Origin: an uncultured Acetatifactor sp.
Lineage (GTDB): Bacteria; Bacillota; Clostridia; Lachnospirales; Lachnospiraceae
DNA: 64,000 nt
Assembly (NCBI GenBank): GCA_910586215.1
Contig: CAJUGH010000007.1
Coordinates: forward strand, 1-64,000
Direction: 5' to 3'
Made by a program: the position numbers and the translations under genes. Below the pieces are notes generated by a model. That model saw only the letters and a list, made by a program, of their open reading frames with translations, did not search any database and was not told the DNA's origin. Numbering within the stretch: the stretch's first letter is position 1; each line of letters starts with the position of its first letter. This document shows, one piece after another, positions 15,200 to 25,149 of this stretch.

Positions 15200-17578
15200 A
15201 TGACAGCTACGGGGAATGCCAGGCCAGAGGAAAGGCCAGAGGACAGGGTAAAAAGGATCCAGTGTGACGTGACAGTTGCTGGAGGGGGAATTGCAGGAAT
15301 CTGTGCCGCGCTGGCAGCGGCCCGGGAGGGTGTCCGGGTGGTGCTGGTAAACGACAGATCCGTGCTGGGGGGCAATGCTTCCAGTGAGATTGGCATTTCC
15401 ATGAATGGTGCCAGCCACCTGGGGCTGAATGCAGCGATTTATGCCCGGGAGGGTGGACTGGTGGAAGAGATGAGACTGCGGATGGCGGCGTATAATGAGG
15501 GCGGCGGATATGAGAAGCCTGCGCTGCTGGACGCAGTCTATTTTGATATGGTATATGAGGAAGAAAAGATTACGCTTCTGCTGAATACAAGTATCTACAC
15601 CTGCCAGATGGAAAAGGACAGGATCTGTCTGGCGTATGCCCGACACCATACCAGCAATGTGGTCTATGAACTGGAAAGTCCTTACTATATTGATGCCACA
15701 GGGAACGGCGTCCTGGCTTATGAGGCAGGATGCAGCTTCTCCATGGGCAGGGAAGGGGCAGGGGAATACCAGGAGAGGAAAGCACCCAGGGAGCCGGATG
15801 CCTACACCATGGGAAATACCTTCTATTTTGAGACAGTGGACTGTGGACATGCTGTAACCTATGTGCCCCCAGCTTTTGCCAGGAAGGTGGAGGAGATGCC
15901 TTTCCTAAAGGAGATCCATAAACCGGGCAACCACAGGGGGCTGTCCGTGAAGGGGGCACACTGGTCCTTTGAATATGGGGGACAGCTGGATGTAGTGTAT
16001 GACAGTGAGGAGATTGACCTGGAACTGAGACGGCTGGTGTATGGCATCTGGGACTATATCAAGAACAGTGGGAAGTACCCGGAGGCGGCTACCTATGCCC
16101 TCAAGCGGATCCACAGCAGGTCAGGTGCCAGGGAGTCCAGACGGTTCCACGGGGATTATATGCTGACCCAGAACGATATAGAGGAAAAGAGGGCATTTGA
16201 GGACGGGGTATGTATGGGAGGCTGGCCCATGGATGTACATGCCCCCTTAGGGATTTACGACAGGGATCCGGCCACAGAGTTCATCCCGGTTACAGGTGTT
16301 TATGAGATACCGTTCCGGTGCCTGTACAGCAGGGAGGTGGAGAACCTGTTGTTTGCCGGGAGGAATGTCAGTGTCACCCACATAGCACTTGGCTCTACCA
16401 GGGTTATGGCCACCTGCGGCTGCATGGGGCAGGCGGTGGGTACGGCTGCCGCCCTCTGCAGGGAACTGGGGATCAGCCCCAGGACGCTTTACAGGGAACA
16501 GATCCAGTTGCTGCGGGAGCGCCTGGCACACAGGGACCAGACCATCATAGGGTGGCACGGCCCGGACGACATGGCAGGGCGGTTTACAGTGGAGGCAGAC
16601 CGGGAGAAATCCTTTGAGAACCGGGAGGTTGCCTTCTGTTCCAGGCTGGAGAGGGATCTGGCCCTGGCGCTGATGCTGGAGACAGAAAAACTGGACAGCC
16701 TGATGGTCTGGGTGGAGAACCTGTCCGGGGAGGACACTGTGCTGGTATGCCGGATCCTGGAGGGGGACCACAGGGAGACATTCCTGCCGGCACGCTGCCA
16801 GAAGGAGATCAGGAAGACGGTGGAAGCAGGGAAGCGGGGGTGGATTCCCCTACAGGTAGAGGCCCGCAGGGGGGCGGACGGCAAGGTCTACCTGGCTTTT
16901 GCGGCCAATGGTGTCCTGGCCCTTGGCATGGGCAGGGTGCGGCCTGTGGGGGCTGTGACCATGGGACTGTATCCGAAGGACTGCCGTGATGCAGGCAGCC
17001 AGGCACCTGCCCACTTGCAGCAGGGCTGTTGTCCTTCGGGACATTCGTTGGATCACCCCGCAGGCACTTCTGCCTGGCGCAGTGCCTGTGCGAATCATGA
17101 CAGCGTGCCATTGGATCCGGCCACAGGATATCTCTATCTGGATCACCGCTATCACAGGCAGGAAAATATTGCTTTCTGTAACCTGCAGCCTGCCCAGAGG
17201 CTGTATGCCCCCTGGAAGGCCCTGTCGCCCTGTAAACGGCCCTATGGGGAACCGAATCTCTGGCTGGGACAGGGTTCCTATCCCTGGACAATGACCCTTA
17301 CGGCCAGGGAGCCGGTACAGGGCAGCTTCCTGGCCGTGACATTTGACACGGACCTGACCGTGGAACCCCTTTCCCGGCTGCCGGAATGTCTGGCCAGGGA
17401 TGTGGATATCCGGGTGTCCTATCTGGGGGAACAGGAATCACGGACTATCCGGATCAGGGACAATTGGAGAAGACAGGTGGTGATGGCCCTGGAGGAGAAG
17501 CAGGTGACAGGGATTACGATTACTGTTTTGGGAAGCTGGGGCGGGGAAGCCGGTATATATGGGGTAGAACTGTGGTGA
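15200..17578 (+). CDS. FAD-dependent oxidoreductase of glycan-use loci
   Basis: A 792-residue protein of the FAD_oxidored (PF12831-like) type. The dinucleotide-binding motif is VTVAGGGIAGICAALAAARE near the N-terminus, followed by LGGNASSEIGISMNGA. The second FAD region is NLLFAGRNVSVTHIALGSTR with CGCMGQAVGTAA. The last ~300 residues are beta-rich, with no recognised catalytic motif, and may be a carbohydrate-binding module. No signal peptide. Enzymes of this type sit in Firmicute and Bacteroidetes sugar clusters and are thought to oxidise a sugar hydroxyl, but substrates are mostly unknown. The start is set by AGGAGGG six bases before the ATG at 15200. It begins the glycan locus, 25 bp before the response regulator. 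Confidence 0.8.
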   Translation: MTATGNARPEERPEDRVKRIQCDVTVAGGGIAGICAALAAAREGVRVVLVNDRSVLGGNASSEIGISMNGASHLGLNAAIYAREGGLVEEMRLRMAAYNEGGGYEKPALLDAVYFDMVYEEEKITLLLNTSIYTCQMEKDRICLAYARHHTSNVVYELESPYYIDATGNGVLAYEAGCSFSMGREGAGEYQERKAPREPDAYTMGNTFYFETVDCGHAVTYVPPAFARKVEEMPFLKEIHKPGNHRGLSVKGAHWSFEYGGQLDVVYDSEEIDLELRRLVYGIWDYIKNSGKYPEAATYALKRIHSRSGARESRRFHGDYMLTQNDIEEKRAFEDGVCMGGWPMDVHAPLGIYDRDPATEFIPVTGVYEIPFRCLYSREVENLLFAGRNVSVTHIALGSTRVMATCGCMGQAVGTAAALCRELGISPRTLYREQIQLLRERLAHRDQTIIGWHGPDDMAGRFTVEADREKSFENREVAFCSRLERDLALALMLETEKLDSLMVWVENLSGEDTVLVCRILEGDHRETFLPARCQKEIRKTVEAGKRGWIPLQVEARRGADGKVYLAFAANGVLALGMGRVRPVGAVTMGLYPKDCRDAGSQAPAHLQQGCCPSGHSLDHPAGTSAWRSACANHDSVPLDPATGYLYLDHRYHRQENIAFCNLQPAQRLYAPWKALSPCKRPYGEPNLWLGQGSYPWTMTLTAREPVQGSFLAVTFDTDLTVEPLSRLPECLARDVDIRVSYLGEQESRTIRIRDNWRRQVVMALEEKQVTGITITVLGSWGGEAGIYGVELW

Positions 17579-17603
17579 AAAGCCTTAGGCAGGGAGTATG
17601 GTT

Positions 17604-18743
17604 ATGTATAAAGTGTTGATTGCAGATGATGAGCCAATGATCAGGGCCGGACTTTACTATCGGAATGACTGGGCGGCCATGGGGTTCGAGGTGGCGGCCA
17701 TGCTGGAGGACGGCAGCGATGTGCTTTCCTTTCTGGAGCGGGAGAGGGCAGATGTGCTTCTGACGGACATCTGTATGTACCAGGTATCCGGCCTGGAGAC
17801 AGCGGCCATGATCCGGGAGAAGTATCCCTGGATGAAGGTGGTGCTCCTCTCCGGGTACCGGGAATTCGAGTATGCCAGGGAAGCCATGCGCCTGCATGTG
17901 TATGAGTATCTGCTGAAACCTATTGACTATGAGAACCTGCGGACTGTGTTCGGAAGGATCCGCCAGGAACTGGATGCGGCCGGCCAAGAGGAGCAACTCC
18001 TGCGCAGCTTTGGGGAAGAGGAATATGGCAAGGTGCTGGAACTGACAAAGGCAGTGGCCGGGTCTGTCCTGGGGGAGGGGGAGGAGACCTGGCTGGCCTA
18101 TGCCAGGCTGAAGCCCATGATGAACAATGCCCCGGTAAAAGTGAAAGAAATCCTGGCCAAAAGACTGCTGGAACAGCTGCAGGGGCGTCTTCTGGGCAAG
18201 GATCCGGGGTTGGCCCAGGACTTCGCAGACAGGCTGCGGCACCTTACCTTTTCCAGCGGGGAGGGTCAGGAGACGCCGGGTACATCAGGGGAAGAAAACC
18301 CAGGGCTATTAGGGCAGGAAGACGGGGATACGGATGCCCGGCAGTCCCTGGTGGATCTGTTGAGCTGGCTCAATGACCAGCTTGTCTCCCGAAACTTGAC
18401 GGTGACACAGAGGGCTGCGGTGGATGACAGCATTTCCAAGGCATGTGATTATATCAGCAACCATCTGGGGGACGATTTCACCTACCGGGATGTGGCGCAG
18501 TTCGTCCACCTCAGTCCCAGGCATTTTATCAGAAGATTCCGCAACGAGATGAATGAGACATTCACGGACTATCTGGTGCGGGTACGTCTGGAGGCGGCCT
18601 TGAAGCTTCTGGATGCGGGGATGGATGCAGTGGATGTGCCGGGGGCAGTAGGATATCACGATGAAAAATATTTCCAGCAGATCTTCAAAAAGCAGATGGG
18701 CTGCACCCTGCGGGAGTACCAACACAGGAACCGGGGGGAATAG
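17604..18743 (+). CDS. response regulator, YesN type (REC plus AraC HTH)
   Basis: A 379-residue transcription regulator. Residues 1-120 form a receiver domain (YKVLIADDEP at the start; phospho-acceptor D55 in LLTDICM; the later VVLLSGYREFEYAREA and YLLKPIDYENL). Residues ~275-375 are an AraC-type double HTH (ACDYISNHLGDDFTYRDVAQ, LSPRHFIRRFRNEMNETFTDY, GYHDEKYFQQIFKKQMG). The middle is a helical linker. The second ATG (17604) is preferred because AGGGAG lies seven bases before it; the ATG at 17598 is too close. It should be phosphorylated by the kinase encoded next and activate the transporter genes downstream. Confidence 0.93.
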   Translation: MYKVLIADDEPMIRAGLYYRNDWAAMGFEVAAMLEDGSDVLSFLERERADVLLTDICMYQVSGLETAAMIREKYPWMKVVLLSGYREFEYAREAMRLHVYEYLLKPIDYENLRTVFGRIRQELDAAGQEEQLLRSFGEEEYGKVLELTKAVAGSVLGEGEETWLAYARLKPMMNNAPVKVKEILAKRLLEQLQGRLLGKDPGLAQDFADRLRHLTFSSGEGQETPGTSGEENPGLLGQEDGDTDARQSLVDLLSWLNDQLVSRNLTVTQRAAVDDSISKACDYISNHLGDDFTYRDVAQFVHLSPRHFIRRFRNEMNETFTDYLVRVRLEAALKLLDAGMDAVDVPGAVGYHDEKYFQQIFKKQMGCTLREYQHRNRGE

Positions 18744-18905
18744 TCCGGGGAGTGGGCCTGCTGTGTACGTTTCTGTGCTGTTTCGCCACAGAAGCATGCG
18801 CGTTACGACAATGTCTGACCATGGCTTATGCGGATCCAGGCAATACGGCACAGGGCAGGCTGACAGGATACCAGTGGAAGAAAAGAGATAACAGGGAGAA
18901 ATAGC

Positions 18906-20732
18906 ATGAGGCAGAAGAAAACCATGTTCCACAATGCCCGGCAGACCATGGGCTATCTGAAGGATCACCGGTTCAGCAGTATACTGCTGAAATATTTCCT
19001 GTTGTTGTTTCTCTGCCTGGTGCTTCCTGTGGTGGGGCTGAGCAGCTGGTATGGCAGGGAGACCCGGGAGAATACCAGGCGTGAGATTTTCAAGAGAAAT
19101 GAGGCATCCCTGCTCCAGGCGTACAGCAGTGTAAATGCGGCAATCCTGTCCGTCAGGAACCTGGCATACAGTCTTTCCACAGGCAGCAGTGTCCAGTACC
19201 TGGCATCCAGGCCATCGGTGGGCAGTGATACCACAGGGAACCTGGACAGTGTCATCAACATACTGGCCATCGTGGGGACGGCCAGTGACTATATTGACTC
19301 CATATACCTGTATTTTCCGAATTCCGGGGAGATCATAACAGGGGCGGGCATGGCCGGGTATGAGGGGTTTAAGGACAAGGAGGTATTTGACGCTTTTTCC
19401 AGGGATATGCCAGCCAGGACAGTGATGATGCCCCGGATCAAGAACCACCAGTATCCCTATCTGCTGACTGTGCTCTACCCCATACGTCTGAGCAGGAACA
19501 GCAGCAATGTGGGAATGACGGCCATCAATATTGATGTGGAGAAGCTGGGGGATTACATGGGAAGCGGCAAATACCGCAATACGGCGTATGCCCCCAGGCT
19601 GCTGATACTGGACAAGGATATGGAAGTGCTGGTCTACAGCGATGAGTACAGGCTCCTACAGGAGGCAGAGAAACAGGCCACCCTGGAGGAATTGGCATCC
19701 CTGCGGGAGGCGGGGGACTGGCAGGAAGGATTCTCCACGGTGTGTTCCCTCTGGGGACAGAACTTTGTTGTGTCCGGTATCTCCGGGGAGGAGGACGGGT
19801 TCAAGTATGTGTACCTGGCGGGCATGGAAGAATTTGATGCCCAGGCCAGGGCAGAAGATAGCAGGCTTAGGGGCATTACAGTGCTGGTGACATTGCTGTG
19901 CCTGCTGCTGGCCTGGCTGCTGGCCGTATGGGTGTACCGTCCTATCCAGAAGACTTTCCGGATCCTGCAGGACATGTCCATGATGACGGAATGGGATAAG
20001 AAGGAACATGTGGACGAGATGGAAGCCATCCAGCGGAGCCTTCTCCTGGCCAAGCAGGAGAAGGATGACTTGAACCAGCAGATCAGGGAGAGGATCGTCA
20101 GCCTGCACAATGCCCAGATCTGCGCCTTACAGACACAGATCAATCCCCATTTCCTGTTCAACACCCTGGAGGCGATTGGCAATGCGGCGGCTCTTCTCAT
20201 GAACGGGGACAACCAGGTCACAGAGATGATCTATACCCTGGGGAAGATGATGCGGATCAGCTTGTCCAATGAAAATTACCTGGTGCCCCTGTCTGAGGAA
20301 CTGGAGCATGTGAGACAATATGTGAAGCTGGTGGAATTCCGGTTCCACGGCCGTGTCACCCTGCACCAGGAGATTCCGGAGGAGATGGGCAGTGAGCGGA
20401 TCGTGAAGCTGACCCTGCAGCCCCTGATTGAGAATGCCATCCAGCACGGCCTCTCCCGGATGCGCAGCGGTGGGGAGATCTGGCTGAAAGGGGAAAAAAG
20501 GGGAGAGGACAATTATCTGTATGTATCTGACAATGGCCAGGGGGTGACGCAGGAAGAACTGGAAGCATTGTCCGGGCGGCTGGGAACCTCTGCCATCACT
20601 GGAAGCCGCCATATCGGGATGCGGAATGTGGACCAGAGACTGAAACTGGTCTTCGGGGAGGAATACGGCCTGTGCCTGGAGCACGCCAGGGAAGGGGGGC
20701 TTCGGATCATCGTCCATTTCAAGACCATATGA
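18906..20732 (+). CDS. sensor histidine kinase, YesM type
   Basis: A 608-residue membrane kinase. Two membrane helices (about 24-46 and 322-345) flank an extracellular sensor domain of ~270 residues, probably a dCache-like fold that detects a sugar outside the cell. After a HAMP-like linker comes the His_kinase motif QTQINPHFLFNTLEAIGNAA with H415, then the ATPase domain (LIENAIQHGLSRM, VSDNGQGV, SRHIGMRNVDQRL). It forms a pair with the response regulator 162 bp upstream. The start ATG at 18906 follows ACAGGGAGAAATAGC. The gene is followed by a terminator at 20826-20860, which separates regulators from the transporter genes. Confidence 0.92.
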   Translation: MRQKKTMFHNARQTMGYLKDHRFSSILLKYFLLLFLCLVLPVVGLSSWYGRETRENTRREIFKRNEASLLQAYSSVNAAILSVRNLAYSLSTGSSVQYLASRPSVGSDTTGNLDSVINILAIVGTASDYIDSIYLYFPNSGEIITGAGMAGYEGFKDKEVFDAFSRDMPARTVMMPRIKNHQYPYLLTVLYPIRLSRNSSNVGMTAINIDVEKLGDYMGSGKYRNTAYAPRLLILDKDMEVLVYSDEYRLLQEAEKQATLEELASLREAGDWQEGFSTVCSLWGQNFVVSGISGEEDGFKYVYLAGMEEFDAQARAEDSRLRGITVLVTLLCLLLAWLLAVWVYRPIQKTFRILQDMSMMTEWDKKEHVDEMEAIQRSLLLAKQEKDDLNQQIRERIVSLHNAQICALQTQINPHFLFNTLEAIGNAAALLMNGDNQVTEMIYTLGKMMRISLSNENYLVPLSEELEHVRQYVKLVEFRFHGRVTLHQEIPEEMGSERIVKLTLQPLIENAIQHGLSRMRSGGEIWLKGEKRGEDNYLYVSDNGQGVTQEELEALSGRLGTSAITGSRHIGMRNVDQRLKLVFGEEYGLCLEHAREGGLRIIVHFKTI

Positions 20733-20825
20733 AAGAGCCGGGACCCAGGTAATGGCGGTGGATACAGCGTGCCAGGTGCAGCTGCTGCTGGGAACGGAGT
20801 GAACATGAACAGTAACATAACAGGG

Positions 20826-20860
20826 AGAGGACATTCGGATATTTCGGATGTCCTCTTTTT
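20826..20860 (+). terminator. rho-independent terminator after the kinase gene
   Basis: Arms AGAGGACAT (20826-20834) and ATGTCCTCT (20848-20856) with a 13-nt loop and a TTTTT tail. It lies in the 379-bp gap 20733-21111, which also holds a GTGAACATGAACAGTAAC repeat fragment (20801-20818) and the promoter at 20885, but no gene. Confidence 0.8.
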
Positions 20861-20884
20861 CTACCCGTATGTCCTCATGCCCGG

Positions 20885-20913
20885 TTGAGGGGAAAGACAA
20901 AGAAGTGCATAAT
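20885..20913 (+). promoter_or_regulatory. likely promoter of the sugar transporter genes
   Basis: TTGAGG (20885-20890), 17-bp spacer, CATAAT (20908-20913), placed just after the terminator and about 200 bp before the first permease gene. The long purine-rich leader would be a place for activator binding or leader control. Confidence 0.45.
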
Positions 20914-21111
20914 GAAGAAAAGACAGGACAAAGCAGATACATAAAGGGTGTCGGAAAGAGATACCAGGAAGAGACATGAAGATATAGATACATGGAGATG
21001 CCAAGGGGCACAAAAGAGGATAACAGGACTTACAGGAAACAGGAAGACAGCCGAACAATGATGGCCAGGGAATATGGGAAGACCCAAGGAAGCGCATAAG
21101 GGGGTATCGGG

Positions 21112-22080
21112 ATGGACAGGAAAAGGAAGGCAGAAGCAGGGAAGAAGCAAAGAGTACCCAGGGTGAGGAAGAAAAGCATCTGGAAGGACAGAAGCAGTTT
21201 TGAACTGTTGCTGCTGTGCATTCCGGCCCTGGCAGCATACATCCTGTTCAGTTACATCCCCATGGCGGCAGCCATCGCCATTCCCTTTAAGGACTACAAA
21301 TTCAGCAAGGGGATCCTGGGAAGCGACTGGGTAGGCCTGGAGAACTTCAAATGGATGCTCACATCCACTTCCATGGGAAGGGTGCTGCGCAATACGGTGG
21401 CATATGGTGCCTGGTTCATGATCATCGGCCCTGTGACCAACATGGTGATCGCCCTTCTGCTCTTTGAAGTCAGAAGCAGGAAGGCACTGAAGACTTACCA
21501 GACCATCATTACATTCCCCAACTTCATGTCCATGGTTATTGTAGGATATGTGGCCTATGCAGTCCTAAGCCCCAGGGGTGGCCTGCTGAACCAGGTGATC
21601 GGCCTGTTCGGGGGCAGTGGCGTGGATGTATATATGGAACCGGGATACTGGCCGTTTATCCTTACCATCGTGAATATCTGGAAGGGGATAGGGATTGGTT
21701 CCATGATGTATTTCGCCTCCCTTATGGGCATTGACACAGCCCTTTATGAGGCGGCAGAGATTGACGGGGCAGGCAGGTTCCAGAAGATGAGATACATATC
21801 CCTCCCCCATCTGGTTCCGCTGGTATGCATTTTCACCATACTGGGGGCGGGGAGCTTGATCAACGGCAATTTTGACTTGTTTTATATTATCCCCCGGAAC
21901 TCTACGATCCTGTATGAGTCTACGGACATCTTGAATACCTACGTGTACCGGGCACTGAAAAACGGCACATATTCCATGGGCGCCACGGTAGGCCTGGTGC
22001 AGTCGGTGGTGGGAATGGTGCTGGTGGTGGTGACGAATCTGGTCGTGAAGAAGATTTCGCCGGAGAATTCCATGTTCTAA
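21112..22080 (+). CDS. ABC sugar transporter permease, LplB type
   Basis: A 322-residue integral membrane subunit of a CUT1-class sugar importer. After a basic cytosolic N-terminus there are six predicted membrane helices (first LLLLCIPALAAYILFSYIPM). The coupling EAA loop is EAAEIDGAGRFQKMRYISLP. It should pair with the permease at 22273 and the lipoprotein at 23308. No ATPase gene is present, as is usual for this class, where a shared MsmX-like ATPase powers several importers. The ATG follows AAGGGGGTATCGGG. Its TAA stop is followed immediately by mosaic repeat R2. Confidence 0.92.
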   Translation: MDRKRKAEAGKKQRVPRVRKKSIWKDRSSFELLLLCIPALAAYILFSYIPMAAAIAIPFKDYKFSKGILGSDWVGLENFKWMLTSTSMGRVLRNTVAYGAWFMIIGPVTNMVIALLLFEVRSRKALKTYQTIITFPNFMSMVIVGYVAYAVLSPRGGLLNQVIGLFGGSGVDVYMEPGYWPFILTIVNIWKGIGIGSMMYFASLMGIDTALYEAAEIDGAGRFQKMRYISLPHLVPLVCIFTILGAGSLINGNFDLFYIIPRNSTILYESTDILNTYVYRALKNGTYSMGATVGLVQSVVGMVLVVVTNLVVKKISPENSMF

Positions 22081-22238
22081 GTGTGAAAGGCGAAAAGAAA
22101 ATCTAAGCTTGCAAAGTACACAAGCTAAGATTTTCTAAGTTTCGCCTAAGGAATGGCTTTGCCATTCCTTTGAGAATCTGCCTTACGGCAATTCTTCCCA
22201 GAGTTTCATGGATTGTTTGTGCCGCTAAAGCGGCATGG
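22081..22238 (+). repeat. mosaic hairpin repeat R2 (type B)
   Basis: This starts at the first base after the permease stop codon. The type B hairpin (22089-22146) has arms GGCGAAAAGAAAATCTAAGC and GCTAAGATTTTCT-AAGTTTCGCC. Compared with R1, GGTGAAA/TTTCACC has changed to GGCGAAA/TTTCGCC, a compensated pair. Stems AAGGAATGGC/GCCATTCCTT (22148-22170), CTGCC/GGCA and GCCGC-TAAA-GCGGC (22221-22234) follow. Confidence 0.85.
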
Positions 22239-22272
22239 TATTTCGGATTCTTCAAAAGGAAAAGGTGGTAAT

Positions 22273-23169
22273 ATGAAGCTGAAAAAGAGAAAACCCTTTG
22301 ATCTGATCTTGAATCTGTTTTTTATTGCAATGTGCGCCTGCTTTGTGATTCCGCTGCTGCTGGTGGTATCTGCCTCCTTCACCAGTGAAGGGTGGCTGAC
22401 TTCGGGGAAGGGGTTCAGCCTGGTTCCTAAGGAGTTTACCATGGATGCCTACAGGACGGCTTTCCAGAACAGCGCCCGCATGTTACGGGCCTATCTGGTG
22501 ACTTTTGCCCAGGCGGGCCTGGGAACCTTGATTGCCTGTGTGGTGGCCGGTATGGCGGCATATCCCCTTTCCAGGAGCAATTTCCGGTTCCGGAAGCCGG
22601 TGACCATCATCATCTTCTTTACCATGCTGTTCTCGGCAGGTATGATACCTACCTATATCATATATGCCAGATATTATAATATCAGCAATACGTTCTGGGT
22701 CTACATCCTGCCGGGCATGGCAGGAGGCGCCTGGAATACCATGGTATTCCGTACCTTCTTCAAGGGATTACCGGAGTCGCTGTTTGAATCGGCCCATCTG
22801 GACGGTGCCAGGGAACTGACCATCTTCTTCCGGATCGTGGTGCCCCTGTCCACGCCAGTGTTTGCCTCCCTGGGGTTCATGACCCTGGTGGGAAAATGGA
22901 ACGACTATACCACATCCATGATTTATATCCGGGATGAGAACCTGTACACCCTGCAGTACCTGCTGCAGCGGCTGATGGAGGAGGCGGCTTTCCTAAAGAA
23001 TCTCTCCCAGTCAGCCATGGGGAATATCACCATGAGCGCGGCAGAAATGCCAAACGAATCCTTGAAGTTCGCATTATGCGTGGTGGCGGCAGGCCCCATG
23101 CTGGCAGTGTTTCCCTTCTTCCAGAAATACTTTTCCCAGGGACTTACCATTGGGGCCGTAAAGGGATAA
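22273..23169 (+). CDS. ABC sugar transporter permease, YtcP type
   Basis: The second permease of the CUT1 importer, 298 residues and six predicted membrane helices (first LILNLFFIAMCACFVIPLLL). The EAA loop is ESAHLDGARELTIFFRIVVP. The N-terminal KKRKPFD and the C-terminal YFSQGLTIGAVKG are typical of the YtcP/AraQ group. The start at 22273 follows AAAGGTGGTAAT; the frame is open back to 22213 within the repeat. Separation of the two permease genes by a 190-bp block of hairpins could change their relative expression. Confidence 0.92.
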   Translation: MKLKKRKPFDLILNLFFIAMCACFVIPLLLVVSASFTSEGWLTSGKGFSLVPKEFTMDAYRTAFQNSARMLRAYLVTFAQAGLGTLIACVVAGMAAYPLSRSNFRFRKPVTIIIFFTMLFSAGMIPTYIIYARYYNISNTFWVYILPGMAGGAWNTMVFRTFFKGLPESLFESAHLDGARELTIFFRIVVPLSTPVFASLGFMTLVGKWNDYTTSMIYIRDENLYTLQYLLQRLMEEAAFLKNLSQSAMGNITMSAAEMPNESLKFALCVVAAGPMLAVFPFFQKYFSQGLTIGAVKG

Positions 23170-23307
23170 TGGTAAGAATGATAGAAGGATACGACATATA
23201 GCAGGAAAGGACTCCCACGGGAAGAAGGACTTCTGTAGGAGAAGAAACCATATAGGGAATTATGTAACAAAGCATATATTTTATCAAAGAAACAAGGAGG
23301 ATGTATC

Positions 23308-24996
23308 ATGAGAAGAAAGTTAAGTCTGACGTTGGCGGCCATTCTGGCGGCAGCGGCCTGCCTGGGCGGCTGTGGCAAACAGGATGGGGGAGATGGCGGG
23401 AGTTCCACCCCGGTATTCCAGGGGACATCCGGACAGGAGTCTTCCGGCCAGGACAGTGGGGAAGAGGGCAAGGAGGAGGTAAAGGCAGAGGAACTGGAGC
23501 CTGTCACCATCCAGATGTGGATCGGAGGACCTGGCAAGCAGAAGGATTCAGACAGGGTGTGGGAGCTTTTTAACGAGAAACTCCAGGAATATGTGCCCAA
23601 CACCACAGTGGAGATCACCTGTCTGGCCAATGCGGAATACAAGGAAAAGTTTCCCCAGATGCTGGCTGCCAGGGAGGGTGTTGACCTGGCCTGGGTGGCA
23701 AGCTGGATGACCGGTCCCATGGCTGATAATATCAAGGACGGCAACTTGATGGAATTGGATGACCTTCTGGAGCAGTACGGACAGGGGATCCAGGAGGAAC
23801 TGGGGGATGAGATCCTGGATATGCACCGGTACGCAGAGGACGACAAGCTGTATTACCTGATCAGCTGGCAGGGGCTTTACAGCAATGTGCGGGCCATCAA
23901 GGTGCCCACAGAGTTTGCCACCCTGGCAGGGGAGACCTGGCTGGAGGACACCCAGAAGGTGGTCACCAAGTGGTGGAATGATTATTCTTCCCCGGAGGAT
24001 TTCCAGGCAGTGTTCGACCAGCTTGACATCTACTTCAAGGCATTGCAGGACAATGACAAGCTGTACGCAGGCATGAATGTAGGTATTTTCTATGACTGGT
24101 GTTATGCCCACCACCTCTCTTCCGAGAACAGCCTGCAGATCCGCAACAACAATGTAGGCGTGGTACATAAGGATAACACCTTTACCGTGATCGATGCCAT
24201 TGATACGGACTACTACCGCACCTTTGCAAAGAATATGGCTGAGTTCTACAAAAAGGGCTATATCCGTTCCGATATCGCCTCCCTGGAGAAGGGGACATTG
24301 ACCTTTGTGACAAATGGAGAATTTACACCTAATACCACTGTCATCGATGTACACAATGCTTTGACACCGGATACCAACAAGATTTACAGCACCCAGAGCG
24401 GTGTGGATATCTCTCTCATACAGATTGAGGAGAACGGTTATTTGAGCAAGGGTGATGCCAGTGCCATGGCCATTCCCTACTGTGCAGATGAGCCGGAACG
24501 GGCCATGATGGTGCTGAATGCCCTATACACACAGCCGGAACTGTACCAGCTTCTGATCTACGGGGTGGAGGGAGAGCATTACACTGACAACGGGGATGGC
24601 ACCATCACCACACCTTATGGCACCCAGGGGAATTCCGAGGCTGATTACGGTCTGTGGAAATGGACAGTGGGTACCTGTAAGAATTCCCTGGTGACGCAGG
24701 CAGACACTCCTGGCTATTATGACCAGCTTCTGGAACAGGAGAAGACAGCCATTGTCAGTCCGTTCAACAATTTTGCTTTTGACACCAGTTCCGTGCAGGA
24801 TATCTGTGCTGCCATCCAGGCCATTGATGCAGAATACGGTGAGATGATCCGCAAAGGCTATACGGGGGACAAGTGGGAAGAGACCCTGGACAAGTGGATT
24901 GCAGAGCGCAAGGCAGCCGGTGTGGATAAACTGGTGGAGGAACTTCAGAGCCAGGTGGATGCCTATGTGAGCGCTAATAATATCACATCCTGGTAA
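23308..24996 (+). CDS. substrate-binding lipoprotein of the sugar ABC importer
   Basis: A 562-residue extracellular lipoprotein. The signal peptide ends with the lipobox LGGC (RRKLSLTLAAILAAAACLGG then Cys), followed by a Gly/Ser/Asp/Glu-rich linker and the binding domain (VTIQMWIGGPGKQKDSDRVW, YVPNTTVEITCLANAEYKEK). The C-terminus (LDKWIAERKAAGVDKLVEEL) matches the DUF3502-type end of LipO-like binding proteins. It captures the oligosaccharide and passes it to the two permeases upstream. ACAAGGAGGATGTATC precedes the ATG. Mosaic repeat R3 starts a few bases after its stop. Confidence 0.92.
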   Translation: MRRKLSLTLAAILAAAACLGGCGKQDGGDGGSSTPVFQGTSGQESSGQDSGEEGKEEVKAEELEPVTIQMWIGGPGKQKDSDRVWELFNEKLQEYVPNTTVEITCLANAEYKEKFPQMLAAREGVDLAWVASWMTGPMADNIKDGNLMELDDLLEQYGQGIQEELGDEILDMHRYAEDDKLYYLISWQGLYSNVRAIKVPTEFATLAGETWLEDTQKVVTKWWNDYSSPEDFQAVFDQLDIYFKALQDNDKLYAGMNVGIFYDWCYAHHLSSENSLQIRNNNVGVVHKDNTFTVIDAIDTDYYRTFAKNMAEFYKKGYIRSDIASLEKGTLTFVTNGEFTPNTTVIDVHNALTPDTNKIYSTQSGVDISLIQIEENGYLSKGDASAMAIPYCADEPERAMMVLNALYTQPELYQLLIYGVEGEHYTDNGDGTITTPYGTQGNSEADYGLWKWTVGTCKNSLVTQADTPGYYDQLLEQEKTAIVSPFNNFAFDTSSVQDICAAIQAIDAEYGEMIRKGYTGDKWEETLDKWIAERKAAGVDKLVEELQSQVDAYVSANNITSW

Positions 24997-25134
24997 AAGT
25001 GTGAAGGGAATGAAGATTTTCTAAGGCCAGAAAGTACCTGGCCCAAGAAAATCTGAGTCATTCCCCGAAGAATCGCTAAAGCGATTCTTCCCAGGCTTTC
25101 ACCGATTGTTTGTGTCGGCTGCGCTGGCATGTCG
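24997..25134 (+). repeat. mosaic hairpin repeat R3 (type A)
   Basis: The type A hairpin (25007-25064) has outer arms GGAATGA-AGATTTTCT and AGAAAATCT-GAGTCATTCC and a perfect inner stem GGCCAG/CTGGCC. The stem AAGAATCGC/GCGATTCTT follows (25068-25089), then a weaker TGTCGGC/GCTGGCA stem (about 25112-25129). It begins three bases after the stop of the lipoprotein gene. Confidence 0.85.
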
Positions 25135-25149
25135 GGAAGATAAAAATTG